64,000 nt of DNA from Allium sativum (GCA_030737875.1 CM060923.1:175005696-175069695), one strand, 5' to 3'; positions 23,932 to 36,162 are shown, numbered from the stretch's first letter. Notes: a model not told the origin generated them from the sequence alone. Numbers and translations: made by a program.

Positions 23932-25376
23932 CTAGTGGGGATACAAGACAAGGGGGAGCTTGTATCATATTATGTGGGACCTATTTCAGTCAGTGATCCT
24001 TAATAGGTATCAAACAAGTACTCCGAACTAGGTCAGAGTTGGGGCACGCTTACTGGGCTGATTGTAAGAGACCAAACGAGGAGGACGGTGTGGGTGGCAA
24101 AACCGACCGAGGGCATGTGCGTGCATGGGCCGGGTAGAGGGGGCTAAGACAACCATGACACCAATAGGTATGGTTATGCATATCAACGAAGGGTTGCCAC
24201 TTTAGGAAAGTGATACCTCCTACTATGGGGCCGACACAGGGTATCTACGGAGTAGGGAGCCGATCGATTATGGTAGTAGTTAGGGTACATATGGATGTTG
24301 TAACACCCCACCTCCTCCAGGGTGGCTCTCGCAAGCACTCTGACTTTGGAGGGGCGTTTGAATCAGGTAAACATGCATAATGATATATCAAGGCAGAACA
24401 AGAACATATGTATATATGTAAACAGAGTAAATAACATAGATAAAATAGCGGAAGATTTCAAACCATTTCAAAACAAGTCTGGTACAACATAATGTCAACT
24501 TTCCAAATAAACAAAGTCTAAATAAAACAACATCATCTGAAAACTGAAATACATAAGTACTATCCCCAAAATAAGTGATAACCATAGCTAGCTTCATGTC
24601 AAGACCATACATGAGCTAAAATCCCACAAGCAAGCGATCAGAAATCCAGCTAAGCTCCAATATTCCCTCCCTGAGAACCTGGAGGGGGGGGGGGAAACGG
24701 AAGAAAAGAGGCAAAAGAAAACTGGTCAGTCAAAAAGACTGAGTAAGCCCAACTACAATCAATGTAAACTGATAAAGTTAACTGGCATGAGCAGCAGGTG
24801 TGATCATAAGGATAACAACATACTAGCATGATGATTAACTAACAAGGTAGATAAAGGTGTCATCGCATAATCAGGATTAAGGTTTTGCACCACAGGTGTA
24901 CCAGCAAACTAACATGACTTGAATAAACAAGTATTAATCCCTTGGCCCAGGCTTTGGCCCAATAACATGAAGTGACCCTCATACGAGGTCCAACCAAACG
25001 GTCTAGTCGATCGGCTCCCTAAGCCTAACTCGTCACGTGTTGGTGTCAATACGGCCCAAACATAATTGTAGTCGAACTGTGCCGGGTCCACCCTTCGGGT
25101 GTATCAAGCCCTAGGGTGCCAACCCCTGGACACCATAAACATGAGTGCACAGTCTCGATCTATTGGTACCCATGCTTGACTTCTCCAAATACGGACTACG
25201 TGCACGACCATAGTCCGTCCGGAACTACATCGGCGTACCACCCTGCCGTCATTTATTGGTCGCTTACCTCCAGCCCAGTAATCGTGCCCCCTCCCTAGCC
25301 TAGTCCCTAGGGCCTTAATGATACAAACTTGGGATTACTGCTGGAGTGGGCCCCCATTGCTAGGATTTTTCTAGTG

Positions 25377-25510
25377 GGTTAAGTACGGTTTAACCCTCTT
25401 GCTAATCATGGATTAACTCGGTTAAGTGTAACGATGAGTTCACGATTTAACCCTGATTAATCTACCAAGCCCAAATTGGTTAAGTATTAAGTGTACCATG
25501 ACTTAACCCT
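25377..25510 (-). repeat. Short-hairpin array in B 3' LTR
   Basis: Repeated GGTTAAGT-type arms facing ACTTAACC-type arms; the clearest is GGTTAAGT 25478-25485 with ACTTAACC 25501-25508. It occupies the position of the A array at 4499-4706 (orientation reversed). Confidence 0.7.
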
Positions 25511-25553
25511 AATCATGAGGCATTAATTAATTAATGCGCCTTAACCTCTCACA

Positions 25554-25733
25554 TTAGACTTTGTTGTGGTTACTAGTTAAGCCGGGCGGGTCCGGGTAGC
25601 TTTACACCACAACTTGGTCTAACCTCGGGTCCAAGGTACAACATGGCGAACTTCTCACATTGGGTCCTATTGTTTGTAGCAACTAGTTAAGCCGGTCGGT
25701 TCCGGGTAGGTTTACGCTACAAACTCAACCCAA
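25554..25733 (-). repeat. Two tandem hairpin modules in B 3' LTR
   Basis: Module 1: TTAGAC 25554-25559 with GTCTAA 25617-25622; GTTGTGGT 25563-25570 with ACCACAAC 25606-25613. Module 2: TTGGGT 25660-25665 with ACCCAA 25728-25733; GTTTGTAGC 25672-25680 with GCTACAAAC 25716-25724. Apical CCGG pairs with CCGG in both. Confidence 0.85.
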
Positions 25734-26289
25734 CCTCGAGTTGGTCACACTTATCTTTTCTAAGTGTCATGTCCATTATGTTTCCAAAACATGTTACAAA
25801 TTCTCAAGCAATTGGGTAGACCTAACTTAATAGGTAAATTCCCAATGGGTAGACCTAACTTAATAGGTAAATTCCCAAGCTTATGTTTTTATGTCTTTTA
25901 AGTTTACCCAACCCCAAACGCAATCCCATCGCTTACATATCGCAATAGCGCATAAAGGATAGAAAGAGGGAACTTGGCATAATCATGACATAAAAGTGTT
26001 AAAGCCACAAGTTTAACATGGTGGCATATGAAATGTACATATGTTCATATACTTGCATTAGGCCTCAAAAGCATGCATAAAACCAAACTTATCATATTGG
26101 TGATACATGGTGATAAATGACATGTAGAAATGGCCATAAGTTCGCATTTAACCTCACATGCAAGTTATCATAAGGGATATGATAACTTACATGTTGCCAA
26201 AATGCAACCTTTAGCATAAAGCTTGAAGCTTTATGTTCATAAACCCATGATAAGCTTGCATAACATGATAGCATGAACAAAATGTTCAA

Positions 26290-26470
26290 CCCAAACTTGC
26301 ATAACATAACTTGCATATCATATGACAAACTTGCATATCAAACTTGCATGACATAACATGATGAACTTGCATATCATAACATGGCATACTTGCATATAAA
26401 CTTGCATATCAAAACATGATAAACTTGCATATCATAGCATAGTAAACTTGCATATAAACTTGCATATCAT
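26290..26470 (-). repeat. AACTTGCATAT repeat cluster, B 3' LTR
   Basis: About a dozen imperfect copies of AACTTGCATAT(C/A) separated by CAT-containing spacers. Copied in the other LTR at 34502-34682. It lies just downstream of the putative TATA box in transcription sense, so it would be near the start of the RNA leader. Confidence 0.75.
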
Positions 26471-27310
26471 ACATTTAACTTTAGAGTTTAAGTATGAAAG
26501 TAGAATAGGGCTTACTATGCTTAGGAAGTCACAAAAATATGACAAAGCCCTTATGAAATCAATTAAACCCAAAATGCAAGCAAAACCCTTGAGCCAAAAT
26601 GATCAAAACTCTTTATTTATGATGCAAATATAGAAACTTGACTTGAATGCAAGCTAATGATGATCATACAAGCTTGAAAACACTTGTATGCATGGAAAAT
26701 CTCATAAAAATTTGTTTAGGAATTTTATGAAGAGAGTGGAGGCCATGAGAGGATTGATTTTGCCATAGTTTAGTTGCTAGAATGAATAATCATGATTTAG
26801 GGTTAGGTTAGGGTCTTATTTATAGATTAGGCAAGTGTTTTAGGCCATAGGATTAAACCCTAGTTCCAATCTCAGCCCTCAAAACCAAATCTGGCCCCCA
26901 AGCTCAACACAAACCCAAAATGGTGCACCAGGCTAAAGAGCCCGGCTGGACCAAGTCGACAACCAAGTCGATAGGGCTGTCGACTTGGGTCCAACCAAGT
27001 CGACTCCCAATTCGACAGGGCTGTCGACTTGGGTGCTCTGGCGGGAACTCTCCTACCTGGCCCAAACTGGCCCAAATTTCCAAATTCAAACTTGAATCTG
27101 AAATCTGTTTTTACTTTGGAATTTTCTGAAAACTTCGTTGGGCCTTAATCGGGTCATACGGACTCCGATTTTCGAAAACTTGGACTCTATTTCGCATATT
27201 TTTCCGAGACGAACGCAATGGCATAGCCCGTTTCCCTTGATTCAGATTTTAGAATTAAATTCTGCCTCGATTTACATTATAACAGGTTATTGAAAATACG
27301 GGTTGTTACA

Positions 27311-27350
27311 TTCTCCCCTCCTTAAAGGATTTCGTCCCCGAAATCTTCAA
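27311..27350 (-). other. Polypurine tract and pre-PPT hairpin of element B
   Basis: On the minus strand: GATTTCGGGGACGAAATC, then CTTTAAGGAGGGGAGAA abutting the LTR start TGTAACAACC. Same structure as in A at 7463-7498. Confidence 0.88.
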
Positions 27351-27861
27351 GTTAGGAAGAACGTATCCTACCATCCAATCATCCATCTACTCAAAACATC
27401 ATCCACGAGAAATCATTGTCCTTACAAGATTCTAAATGTTGTATGAACATATGCAAAGGTGTGTGTATATGTCCTTATCTAATGCAAATATCCTCAATGC
27501 AAATTATGTTAGTGAAATGAATCCATATGTATGCAATTCCTAACATAATGTATAACATCTATATGTGTGCAGATAACATACATCCATATGCAACATCCAT
27601 GTGATAACACAACAATTTTCATCCATGAATAAGCATAAACACTCATGCATATGCAATATGAGGAGTGTGTGAGCCGATCTAGTGCCTAACGTGTGTAATG
27701 CATCCATGAGTAACCACTTGCAAACACTTGCAACCACTTGCAACCATCAAGCATAACATGTTTCAAACACATGTTTCATCCAAAGGGTTTCTACCTAAGG
27801 TTCTCATGACAAGATTAACACGATAAACTAGATAAACATGGATAGCAAAGAGAAAGATATG
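27351..27861 (-). other. 3' noncoding segment of element B
   Basis: About 500 bp between the pol stop and polypurine tract with no open frame of note. It aligns with 6998-7462 of A. Contains repeated CAACCACTTG on the plus strand. Confidence 0.75.
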
Positions 27862-29306
27862 CTAATAAAGAAAAGAGATTGAGAGTGTACCCTCAAAAAG
27901 GAATGGATAAAGCCCACGCATCTTCTCCTCGGTTTCCCAAGTTGCGTCTTCTTCGGCTTCACCCCATTGAACCTTCACCAACTTGACCTCTCGATTCCTT
28001 AGCTTCTTGGTCTCCGTCCCCAAGATACGAATCGGAGCTCTCCTCAAGGTAGCCTCTTTCTCCACTTCCACATCTTTCAGAACACTTGGCTCAACAACCT
28101 CTGCTGATTCATGTAAACACTTCCGGAGATGCGAGACATGAAAAACATCGTGTACTCCGGCAAGCTTCTCGGGCAACTTCACTTTATAAGCCATCTGCCC
28201 GATCCTCTCTATAATAGGGAATGGTCCAACAAACCTTAGTGCTAACTTCCCAACAGCTCCAAATCGGACCACATTCCGCAAAGGAGAAACATTCACGAAA
28301 ACCATATCCCCAACATCAAACTCCAAATCAGTTCTTCGCTTATCAGCATAGGATTTCTGTCGGTCTTGGGCCGCTTTCATCCGTCTCCGAATCAACTCGA
28401 TCTTCTCGGATGTATCTCTGATCGTATCAGGCCCAAGTATAAGCTCATCTGTAGTCTCCCACCAACATGTGGGCGACTTGCACGGCCTCTTATATAAAGC
28501 TTCGAATGGTGCCATCCCTATACTTGCCTGATAACTGTTATTATATGCAAACTCAACAAGAGGAAGATGGTCCTCCCAAGTACCACCAAAATCCAGAATA
28601 CAAAGCCTCAACAGATCCTCGAGTACCCTATTCACCCTTTCGGTTTGACCACCCGTCTGTGGGTGATAAGCCGTACTTAGATTCAACCTCGTGCCCATGG
28701 CTTCTTGCAAGCTATTCCAGAACTGACTTGTAAAGATTGGGTCACGGTCACTGACTATACTAGAAGGGACTCCATGAGGTCTCACAATCTCACGAAGATA
28801 TACAGACGCTAGCCAAGATGCGGTCCTCTTGCTCTTCACCGGAATGAAATGAGCACTTTTCGTAAGTCTATCCACAATAACCCAAATGCTCGTATTCCCT
28901 TTCCTTGACCTTGGTAGTCCATCGATAAAATCCATGGAGATACTCTCCCACTTCCATAGTGGAACGTCTAGAGGATGCAATAGCCCACCGGGCTTCTTCG
29001 ACTCGGCCTTAACTTGCTGGCAAATGATACATCTAGAGACAAACTCTGCCACATCCTTTTTCATCCTAGGCCAAAAGAAAATACGCTTCATATCTTTATA
29101 CATCTTATCCCCGCCTGGATGTATAGTCAACTTAGAGCGATGCGCTTCCTCAAGAACTTTTCTTACTAAATCTTCTACCATTGGAACACATAACCTTCCG
29201 TCTCTCCTCAGCCAACCCTTGTATCAATAGAATATCGAGCGAGATGACTAGATGCCTCTCCTCGAATCAGCTTATCCATAATCTCAACTATCTGAGGGTC
29301 TTCTCT
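27862..29306 (-). pseudogene. pol: Integrase and chromodomain-like tail of element B Pol
   Basis: The 439-codon frame 29181-27862 carries the zinc-binding HHCC domain (H14, H21, C51, C54) and the D,D-35-E core with D84, D145 and E181 all present. Then come a GPF module (FVGPFPI) and a C-terminal segment with VKVQWG and DATWE, typical of chromodomains that direct chromovirus insertion into heterochromatin. Upstream, the same protein continues in another frame from just after the stop at 29307-29309; a one-base shift near 29225 separates the two. The domain itself looks intact, but it cannot be made from the polyprotein without bypassing the stop and shift. Confidence 0.9.
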
Positions 29307-31184
29307 CTACGAAGCCCCAACTTGATCAAGAAGGGTAGGTCTGAGTTCCTGAGATGCTAAAGAACCGGTCATCGACTCAATCGCCAAAGAGAAATCAAAG
29401 GTTGCCACATACTCTAAATTCTTCATCTCAACGAATAGAGGACTCAGAGTCAACCTTTTTCTACTCAATGCATCAGCCACCACATTCCCCTTGCCAGGGG
29501 TATAGGCTATCTCAAAATCATAGGACGCCAAGATTTCCATCCATCTTTGCTGCCTCAGATTCAGATCCTTCTGAGAAAAGAGATACTTCAATGACTTGTG
29601 ATCAGTATAAAGCTCAAACCTTTCTCCCAGAAGATAATGGCGCCAAGCCTTGAGTGCATATACTATTGCTGCCAACTCTAAGTCATGAGTGGGATAATTC
29701 TTCTCATGCACTTTGAGTTGTCTACCGCCAAAGCGTATAACTCTTCCTTCTTGCATCAGAACAGCTCCTAACCACGTGCCACATGCATCGGTGTATACTG
29801 TAAATAACTTCCCTCCATCGGGCAAAGCTAGAACAGGTGCTGATGTGAGAGCTCTCTTGAGCTTCTGAAAAGCAAGCTCGCATTCTATGCTCCAAGCAAA
29901 AACTAAATTCTTCTTCGTCAATTTAGTGAGAGGAGCGGAAATCTTCGCGAAGTCCTTGATGAACTTCCGGTAAAAGCCTGCAAGACCTAGAAAACTTCTC
30001 ACTTCGGTTGCATTCTTGGGAGTCTTCCAATCCTGAACTGCAACTACCTTAGCGGGATCCACCGCTAAGCCTTGCTTAGATACTATATGCCCAAGGAATC
30101 TAACTTCCCTTCTCCAAAAGTGACACTTGGAGAACTTGGCCTTCAACTGATGCGCTCTAAGCGTATCCATCACCTCCACGAGATGCCTTGCATGCTCTTC
30201 CTCATCCTTAGAGAAGATCAGAATATCATCTACGAAGACCACGACAAACTTGTTCAAGAACTCCCTGAACACCCTACTCATCAAGTCCACGAAATATGCG
30301 GGTGCATTAGTCAAGCCGAACGGCATGACAAGCCATTCGAAGAATCCATCTGGAGTCCTGAACGCAGTCTTGTCTATACTATCCTCAGCTACCCTGAGCA
30401 GATGGAATCCAGTAGCAAGATCAAGCTGAGAGAAAACAGAAGCACCGACAAGCTGGTCAAAGAGATCGTCAATCCTCGGTAACGGGTGTCTGTTCTTCTT
30501 AGTCAGCTTATTCAACTCTCGATAGTCAACACAAAGTCGGAGAGAACCATCTGCCTTGGTAGCAAATACCACAGGCGCTCCCCATTCAGATATACTTCGT
30601 CTAATGAAGTTCTTCTCAAGCAACTCCTTTACTTGCTTACTTAGTTCCCGCCTTTCACGCGGAGCCATGTGCCGAACGGGCAAAGAAACCGGCTTTGCAT
30701 TATCCACCAGATAAATGCGGAAATCAATCTCTCGCTTAGGGGGCAACCCCCTAACTTCATCGAAAACATCCGGATACTCTCGAACCACTCTCACAGACTG
30801 AAGAGTCTCCATTGACAAGTCGAGTGATTCAAGATAGCACAACATGACGGGACCTCTCGGATTACAAGAAATTTCTAGGGTGTTTCCGAGGCGAGTCACG
30901 AGCCTCACAACCCTATGCTCACAGTCAAGAATGGCTCCATATCTGGACAGCCAATCCATGCCCAATATCAATCTGTATCCCCTAAAACCAAGAACATAAG
31001 CACTGCACAAGAACTCTACACTCAGTATAGAGATCCTCAAATCCCCACATATCATAGACAAATGGGCGGAACCCCCAATAGGATTTGAGACACAGACGGG
31101 ATCATCTACCAAGCTAGTACTAAGGTGCAAAGTATCAACAAGATCAGATGAGATAAAGCTATGCGATGCACCAGAATCAAACAA
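29307..31184 (-). pseudogene. pol: Protease, reverse transcriptase and RNase H of element B Pol
   Basis: 625-codon frame. The aspartic protease starts at once (DSGASHSF, residues 3-10; LGMDWL, 74-79). RT follows with VDYREL (219-224), catalytic D255 in LDLATGFH, and VDD 318-320. RNase H has D465 in YTDA, E503, D528 in TDHKSL and D571 in ADALS. A TAG at 29307-29309 ends it before integrase. Its ATG is internal, not a true start: the protein is out of frame with gag through two one-base shifts between about 31180 and 31290, where the bridging sequence ([13 protein letters not shown]) sits in a third frame. All catalytic residues are present. Confidence 0.93.
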
Positions 31185-32316
31185 GGTACGAACTGGAAAT
31201 CAGAAATATATACAAGGCTCTTAACAGAAATACTACCTCGATCGGGAACTGGAGCGGTATTGAGAGCATGAACTTGCCCTCCTGAAGTCCAGCACGCTGA
31301 GTCTGACCCTGGCCTTGCCCTTGCTTCTTCGGGCAATCCTTGCTGAAATGTCCAGTCTTACCGCAGAAAAAGCATTCACCATTCTTCCTTTTCCTCTTCT
31401 TACAATCCTTAATAAGATGCCCAACTGAACCGCAATAATGGCACTTCTCCTTGTTGTTCTTGCCCTTGTTGTTGTTCCCCTTGTTGCCTTGACCCTTGTT
31501 CTTGTTCTGATTGCCTTGACTACTTTGGCCACTTGGATTACCCTGATTTCCTTTTCCCTGGGAATCAGTCTTCTTGGCTTGAGTATCATTTTTCTTGACA
31601 TCTCCCTGAAGTAACGCCATATCAACCAAGCTCTCAAACGTGGCCCCATGGGGAATATGTGACATAGCCAATCCCTGCAACGGCTCATTTAATCCTCTAG
31701 CAAAACGAAGAGCCTTCTTCTGAGGAGTATTCACCATATCCAAGCCAAAACGAGCTAACTGATTGAACTCGTTCACATATTCTTTGACAGACATATCTCC
31801 TTGCTTCAAAGTTATGAACCTCTCCATTTGCAGATTCTCCTCAGCAGAAGATAGAAACTTAAGCACGAACCTTGCCCTGAAATCGGCCCAAGTCTCAACA
31901 GGCCTAGTACCACTGGTGACTTCCCACCAATAAGCGGCTTCATCCTTCATAAGCCAAACCGCCAACAAGATCTTCCTCTGATCATCTAACCCAAAGATAG
32001 CAAATAAATCCTCGGTTTCTTTCAACCAATTTTTGGCCTCTACAAAAGTCTCAGTGCCTTGAAAGTTCTTGCCACCCATTGCTTTGAAATCTTTGCAAGT
32101 CTTTGCGAAGTCAGCTTGAGGATGCTGAGGGGGAGGAGGAAGAGGAACCTCAGCGACAGGAGGAGGAGGAACATTAGCGACAGGAGGAGGAATATTAACT
32201 ACTGGAGGAGGAGGAGGGACATCTGCGGGGCCGGCTTCGGTCGCCCTAGCCTCCAAAAGTCTGCTATACCAAACAGGTACGTGTACTCCCTCCGGAATAG
32301 CAAAGTTATCAGCCAT
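31177..32316 (-). CDS. gag: Gag of element B
   Basis: Structural polyprotein forming cytoplasmic virus-like particles and binding element RNA. Starts [10 protein letters not shown], about 185 bp downstream of the primer site. It has a Pro-rich stretch (residues 32-64), the plant retrotransposon Gag domain (about 70-235, with [17 protein letters not shown]), an Asn/Gly/Lys/Gln-rich spacer (250-290) and two CCHC knuckles (C292-C305, C315-C328). The frame is open for 379 codons, but the last 35 or so are out of frame with the expected gag-protease junction, so the natural product was probably a single Gag-Pol chain. Homologous to element A Gag. Confidence 0.9.
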   Translation of the reverse strand: MADNFAIPEGVHVPVWYSRLLEARATEAGPADVPPPPPVVNIPPPVANVPPPPVAEVPLPPPPQHPQADFAKTCKDFKAMGGKNFQGTETFVEAKNWLKETEDLFAIFGLDDQRKILLAVWLMKDEAAYWWEVTSGTRPVETWADFRARFVLKFLSSAEENLQMERFITLKQGDMSVKEYVNEFNQLARFGLDMVNTPQKKALRFARGLNEPLQGLAMSHIPHGATFESLVDMALLQGDVKKNDTQAKKTDSQGKGNQGNPSGQSSQGNQNKNKGQGNKGNNNKGKNNKEKCHYCGSVGHLIKDCKKRKRKNGECFFCGKTGHFSKDCPKKQGQGQGQTQRAGLQEGKFMLSIPLQFPIEVVFLLRALYIFLISSSYLV

Positions 32317-32501
32317 ACTGAAAACGAAGAAAAAGACAGATTCAGAATAGAGAAAAACGAGGGAATTTTGCTAATGGCTTTTTGGGGACTAGCCTTTAAA
32401 ATAAACTAGACTTTTCTTTGGAAAATACTTTATACTTAGTTTTGAAAATAGTTTTCCAAAAGTTTTCTAAAAACCTTTTTGTTCCTTCTCGTAAACCATA
32501 T

Positions 32502-32513
32502 GCTCTGATACCA
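32502..32513 (-). other. Primer binding site of element B
   Basis: GCTCTGATACCA on the plus strand, i.e. TGGTATCAGAGC in element sense, two bases from the 5' LTR. Initiator methionine tRNA type; proves minus orientation. Confidence 0.94.
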
Positions 32514-33765
32514 AATGTAACACCCCACCTCCGCCAGGGTGGCTCTCGCAAGCACTCTGACTTTGGAGGGGCGTTTGAATCAGGTAACATGCATAATGAT
32601 ATATCAAGGCAGAAAAAGAACATATGTATATATGTAAACAGAGTAAATAACATAGATAAAACAGCGGAAGACTTCAAACCATTTCAAAACAAGTCTGGTA
32701 CAACATAATGTCAACTTTCCAAATAAACAAGTCTAGATAAAACAACATCATCTGAAAACTGAAATACATAAGTACTATCCCCAAAATAAGTGATAACCAT
32801 AACTAGCTTCATGTCAAGACCGTACATGAGCTAAAATCCCATAAGCAAGCGATCAGAAATCCATCTAAGCTCCAATATTCCCTCCCTGAGAACCTGGGGG
32901 GGAGGGAAACGGAAGAAAAGAGGCGAAAGAAAACAGGTCAGTCAAAAAGACTGAGTAAGCCCTACTACAATCAATGTAAACTGATAAAGTTAACTGGCAT
33001 GAGCAGCAGGTGTGATCATAAGGATAACAACATACTAGCATGATGATTAACTAACAAGGTAGATAAAGGTGTCATCGCATAATCAGGATTAAGGTTTTGC
33101 ACCACATGTGTACTAGCAAACTAACATGACTTGAATAAACAAGTATTGATCCCTTGGCCCAAGCTTTGGCCCAATAACATGAAGTGACCCTCATATGAGG
33201 TCCAACCAAACGGTCTAGTCGATCGGCTCCCTAAGCCTAACTCGTCACGTGTTGGTGTCAATACGGCCCAAACATAATTGTAGTCGAACTGTGCCGGGTC
33301 CACCCTTCGGGTGTATCAAGCCCTAGGGTGCCAACCCCTGGACACCACAAACATGAGTCCACAGTCTCGATCTACTGGTACCCATGCTTGACTTCTCCAA
33401 ATACGGACTACGTGCACGACCATAGTCTGTCCGGAACTACATCAGCGTACCACCCTGCCGTCGTTTATTGGTCGCTTACCTCCAGCCCAGTAATCATGCC
33501 CCCTCCCTAGCCTAGTCCCTAGGGCCTTAATGATACAAACTTGGGATTACTGCTGGAGTGGGCCCCCATTGCTAGGATTTTTGTAGTGGGTTAAGTACGG
33601 TTTAACCCTCTTGCTAATCATGGATTAACTCGGTTAAGTGTAACGATGAGTTCACGACTTAACCCTGATTAATCTACCAAGCCCAAATTGGTTAAGTATT
33701 AAGTGGACCATGACTTAACCCTAATCATGAGGCATTAATTAATTAATGCGCCTTAACCTCTCACA

Positions 33766-33945
33766 TTAGACTTTGTTGTGGTTACTAGTTAAGCCGGGCG
33801 GGTCCGGGTAGCTTTATACCACAACTTGGTCTAACCTCGGGTCCAAGGTACAACATGGCCAACTTCTCACATTGGGTCCTATTGTTTGTAGCAACTAGTT
33901 AAGCCGGTCGGTTCCGGGTAGGTTTACGCTACAAACTCAACCCAA
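33766..33945 (-). repeat. Two tandem hairpin modules in B 5' LTR
   Basis: Same pairings as 25554-25733. One substitution nearby (ACACCACAAC to ATACCACAAC) lies outside the stem, so all four stems still pair. Confidence 0.83.
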
Positions 33946-34501
33946 CCTCGAGTTGGTCACACTTATCTTTTCTAAGTGTCATGTCCATCATGTTTCCAAA
34001 ACATGTTACAAATTCTCAAGCAATTGGGTAGACCTAACTTAATAGGTAAATTCCCAATGGGTAGACCTAACTTAATAGGTAAATTCCCAAGCTTATGTTT
34101 TTATGTCTTTTAAGTTTACCCAACCCCAAACGCAATCCCATCGCTTACATATCGCAATAGCGCATAAAGGATAGAAAGAGGGAACTTGGCATAATCATGA
34201 CATAAAAGTGTTAAAGCCACAAGTTTAACATGGTGGCATATGAAATGTACATATGTTCATATACTTGCATTAGGCCTCAAAAGCATGCATAAAACCAAAC
34301 TTATCATATTGGTGATACATGGTGATAAATGACATGTAGAAATGGCCATAAGTTCGCATTTAGCCTCACATGCAAGTTATCATAATGGATATGATAACTT
34401 ACATGTTGCCAAAATGCAACCTTTAGCATAAAGCTTGAAGCTTTATGTTCATAAACCCAAGATAAGCTTGCATAACATGATAGCATGAACAAAATGTTCA
34501 A

Positions 34502-34682
34502 CCCAAACTTGCATAACATAACTTGCATATCATATGACAAACTTGCATATCAAACTTGCATGACATAACATGATGAACTTGCATATTATAACATGACATA
34601 CTTGCATATAAACTTGCATATCACAACATGATAAACTTGCATATCATAACATAGTAAACTTGCATATAAACTTGCATATCAT
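34502..34682 (-). repeat. AACTTGCATAT repeat cluster, B 5' LTR
   Basis: Copy of 26290-26470 with a few substitutions. Confidence 0.75.
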
Positions 34683-35026
34683 ACATTTAACTTTAGAGTT
34701 TAAGTATGAAAGTAGAATAGGGCTTACTATGCTTAGGAAGTCACAAAAATATGACAAAGCCCTTATGAAATCAATTAAACCCAAAATGCAAGCAAAACCC
34801 TTGAGCCAAAATGATCAAAACTCTTTCTTTATGATGCAAATATAGAAACTTGACTTGAATGCAAGCTAATGATGATCATACAAGCTTGAAAACACTTGTA
34901 TGCATGGAAAATCTGATAAAAATTTGTTTAGGAATTTTATGAAGAGAGTGGAGGCCATGAGAGGATTGATTTTGCCATAGTTTAGTTGCTAGAATGAATA
35001 ATCATGATTTAGGGTTAGGTTAGGGT

Positions 35027-35037
35027 CTTATTTATAG
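35027..35037 (-). promoter_or_regulatory. Putative TATA box of element B
   Basis: CTTATTTATAG on the plus strand reads CTATAAATAAG in element sense, about 490 bp into the LTR. The matching motif in the other LTR is at 26815-26825. If used, transcription would start near 35000, leaving a leader of about 2.5 kb within the LTR that includes the hairpin modules. Confidence 0.55.
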
Positions 35038-35527
35038 ATTAGGCAAGTGTTTTAGGCCATAGGATTAAACCGTAGTTCCAATCTCAACCCTCAAAACCGA
35101 ATCTGGCCCCCAAGCTCAACACAAACCCAAAATGGTGCACCAGGCTAAAGAGCCCGGCTGGACCAAGTCGACAGCCATGTCGACAGGGCTGTCGACTTGG
35201 GTCCAACCAAGTCGACTCCCAAGTCGACAGGGATGTCGACTTGGGTGCTCTGGCGGGAACTCTCCCGCCTGGCCCAAACTGGCCCAAATTTCCAAATTCA
35301 AACTTGAATTTGAAATCTGTTTTTACTTTGGAATTTTCTGAAAACTTCGTTGGGCCTTAATCGGGTCATACGGACTCCGATTTTCGAAAACTCGGACTCT
35401 ATTTCGCGTATTTTTCCGAGACGAACGCAATGGCATAGCCCGTTTCCCTTGATTCAGATTTTAGAATTAAATTCTGCGTCGATTTACATTATAACAGGTT
35501 ATTGAAAATACGGGTTGTTACAGATGT

Positions 35528-36162
35528 ATACCTAAGTCTACCATTTGATAATTGTTGGGATCATCTCATTCTGGTTATACCAATATTAGTGCAGAGAATC
35601 AGAGTAATCATTAGAGAAACATACACACTCTATCATATTTACCTTGTTATGCTTACCTTTTATGACGTTATCTTCTCATCCACCTTATATGCCTGTCATG
35701 CTACTTTTATTTATTTACTTGCTAAAAGTAACTAGACTAGCCAGACTTTATGTCTGACCCATTTTGTTTCCTCTTCTCTCTTCCATTCCCCCCAGGTTCG
35801 CAGGGTAGGAATACTCAGACTTAGTCAGGACTCGTTTATCGTCTTGCTAGGAGCTGCTTTTGAAGTATGGCTCAAGCTCCTATCTTTACTATTATGGCTA
35901 TATTTTGTTTGGGGAATTTTGCTTCTTTCATGTACTCTGATGTTTCAAAGTACAAGGCAGTAGTTTTTATGATGTAATGTTTTTTGTGTATTTCAGACAT
36001 GTGATGTTTTTGAACTACGATGCATTATGGTTAATAAAGTTTTTAACTCCGCTGTCATTTTGTATCTGTCTTGTAATATTTCGGTTTCTGTTTACCAATA
36101 ACGCTTCATGAAACTTAATGCATTCCCATAGTGAGTGGCATTAACGAACATGGGGTGTCACA
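35528..36162 (+). repeat. Solo LTR C, right segment
   Basis: Continuation of 22186-24298 after element B. Holds the 3' block GTCTGACCC, a pyrimidine tract ending CCCCCCAGGTTC (near 35795), AATAAAG near 36030 as a possible polyadenylation signal, and the terminus GGGGTGTCACA. Followed by TCTCT, the right target duplication. Confidence 0.8.

Larger units (their letters stand above)
22186..24298 (+). repeat. Solo LTR C, left segment
   Basis: Starts TGTAACACCTC and continues after element B at 35528-36162, ending GGGGTGTCACA; total about 2.75 kb. No partner LTR or interior is present, so it is a solo LTR left by recombination. It has a TATA-like CCATAAATAGAGG at about 22514, hairpin modules (23399-23590) and a short-hairpin array (23775-23931) laid out as in A and B, so it belongs to the same lineage. 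It is interrupted by B after GATGT. Confidence 0.82.
24299..27310 (-). repeat. 3' LTR of element B
   Basis: Left copy in window coordinates, 3012 bp. On the plus strand it starts TGTAACACCCC and ends GGTTGTTACA, next to the polypurine tract. It contains hairpin modules (25554-25733), a short-hairpin array (25377-25510), an AACTTGCATAT repeat (26290-26470) and a TATA-like motif (26815-26825). No coding region; short open frames recur in both LTRs because the LTRs are duplicates. Confidence 0.93.
24299..35522 (-). mobile_element. Element B: Tekay/Del-like Ty3/gypsy chromovirus, near complete
   Basis: 11.2 kb element on the minus strand, inserted into solo LTR C with a perfect 5-bp duplication GATGT (24294-24298 and 35523-35527). 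The two 3.0 kb LTRs are nearly identical (in the first 180 bp I count about four substitutions and one indel), so it is the youngest gypsy insertion here. Order in transcription sense: LTR, primer site, gag, protease, RT, RNase H, integrase, chromodomain-like tail, polypurine tract, LTR. Pol carries frameshifts and one stop, so it is not autonomous now. Clade assignment rests on long LTRs, two-knuckle Gag, the GPF module and the C-terminal chromodomain-like segment. Confidence 0.93.
32516..35522 (-). repeat. 5' LTR of element B
   Basis: Right copy in window coordinates, 3007 bp, nearly identical to 24299-27310. Carries the same hairpin modules (33766-33945), short-hairpin array, AACTTGCATAT repeats (34502-34682) and TATA-like motif (35027-35037). 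Drives transcription leftward into gag. Confidence 0.93.

Noticed and set aside
24909..25298. Identical 60-codon frames in both B LTRs (also 33121-33510)
   Set aside because: Identity reflects LTR duplication; they are on both strands, short, and have no domain.
28221..29653. Plus-strand frames of 66 to 114 codons
   Set aside because: Antisense shadows of B integrase and RNase H.
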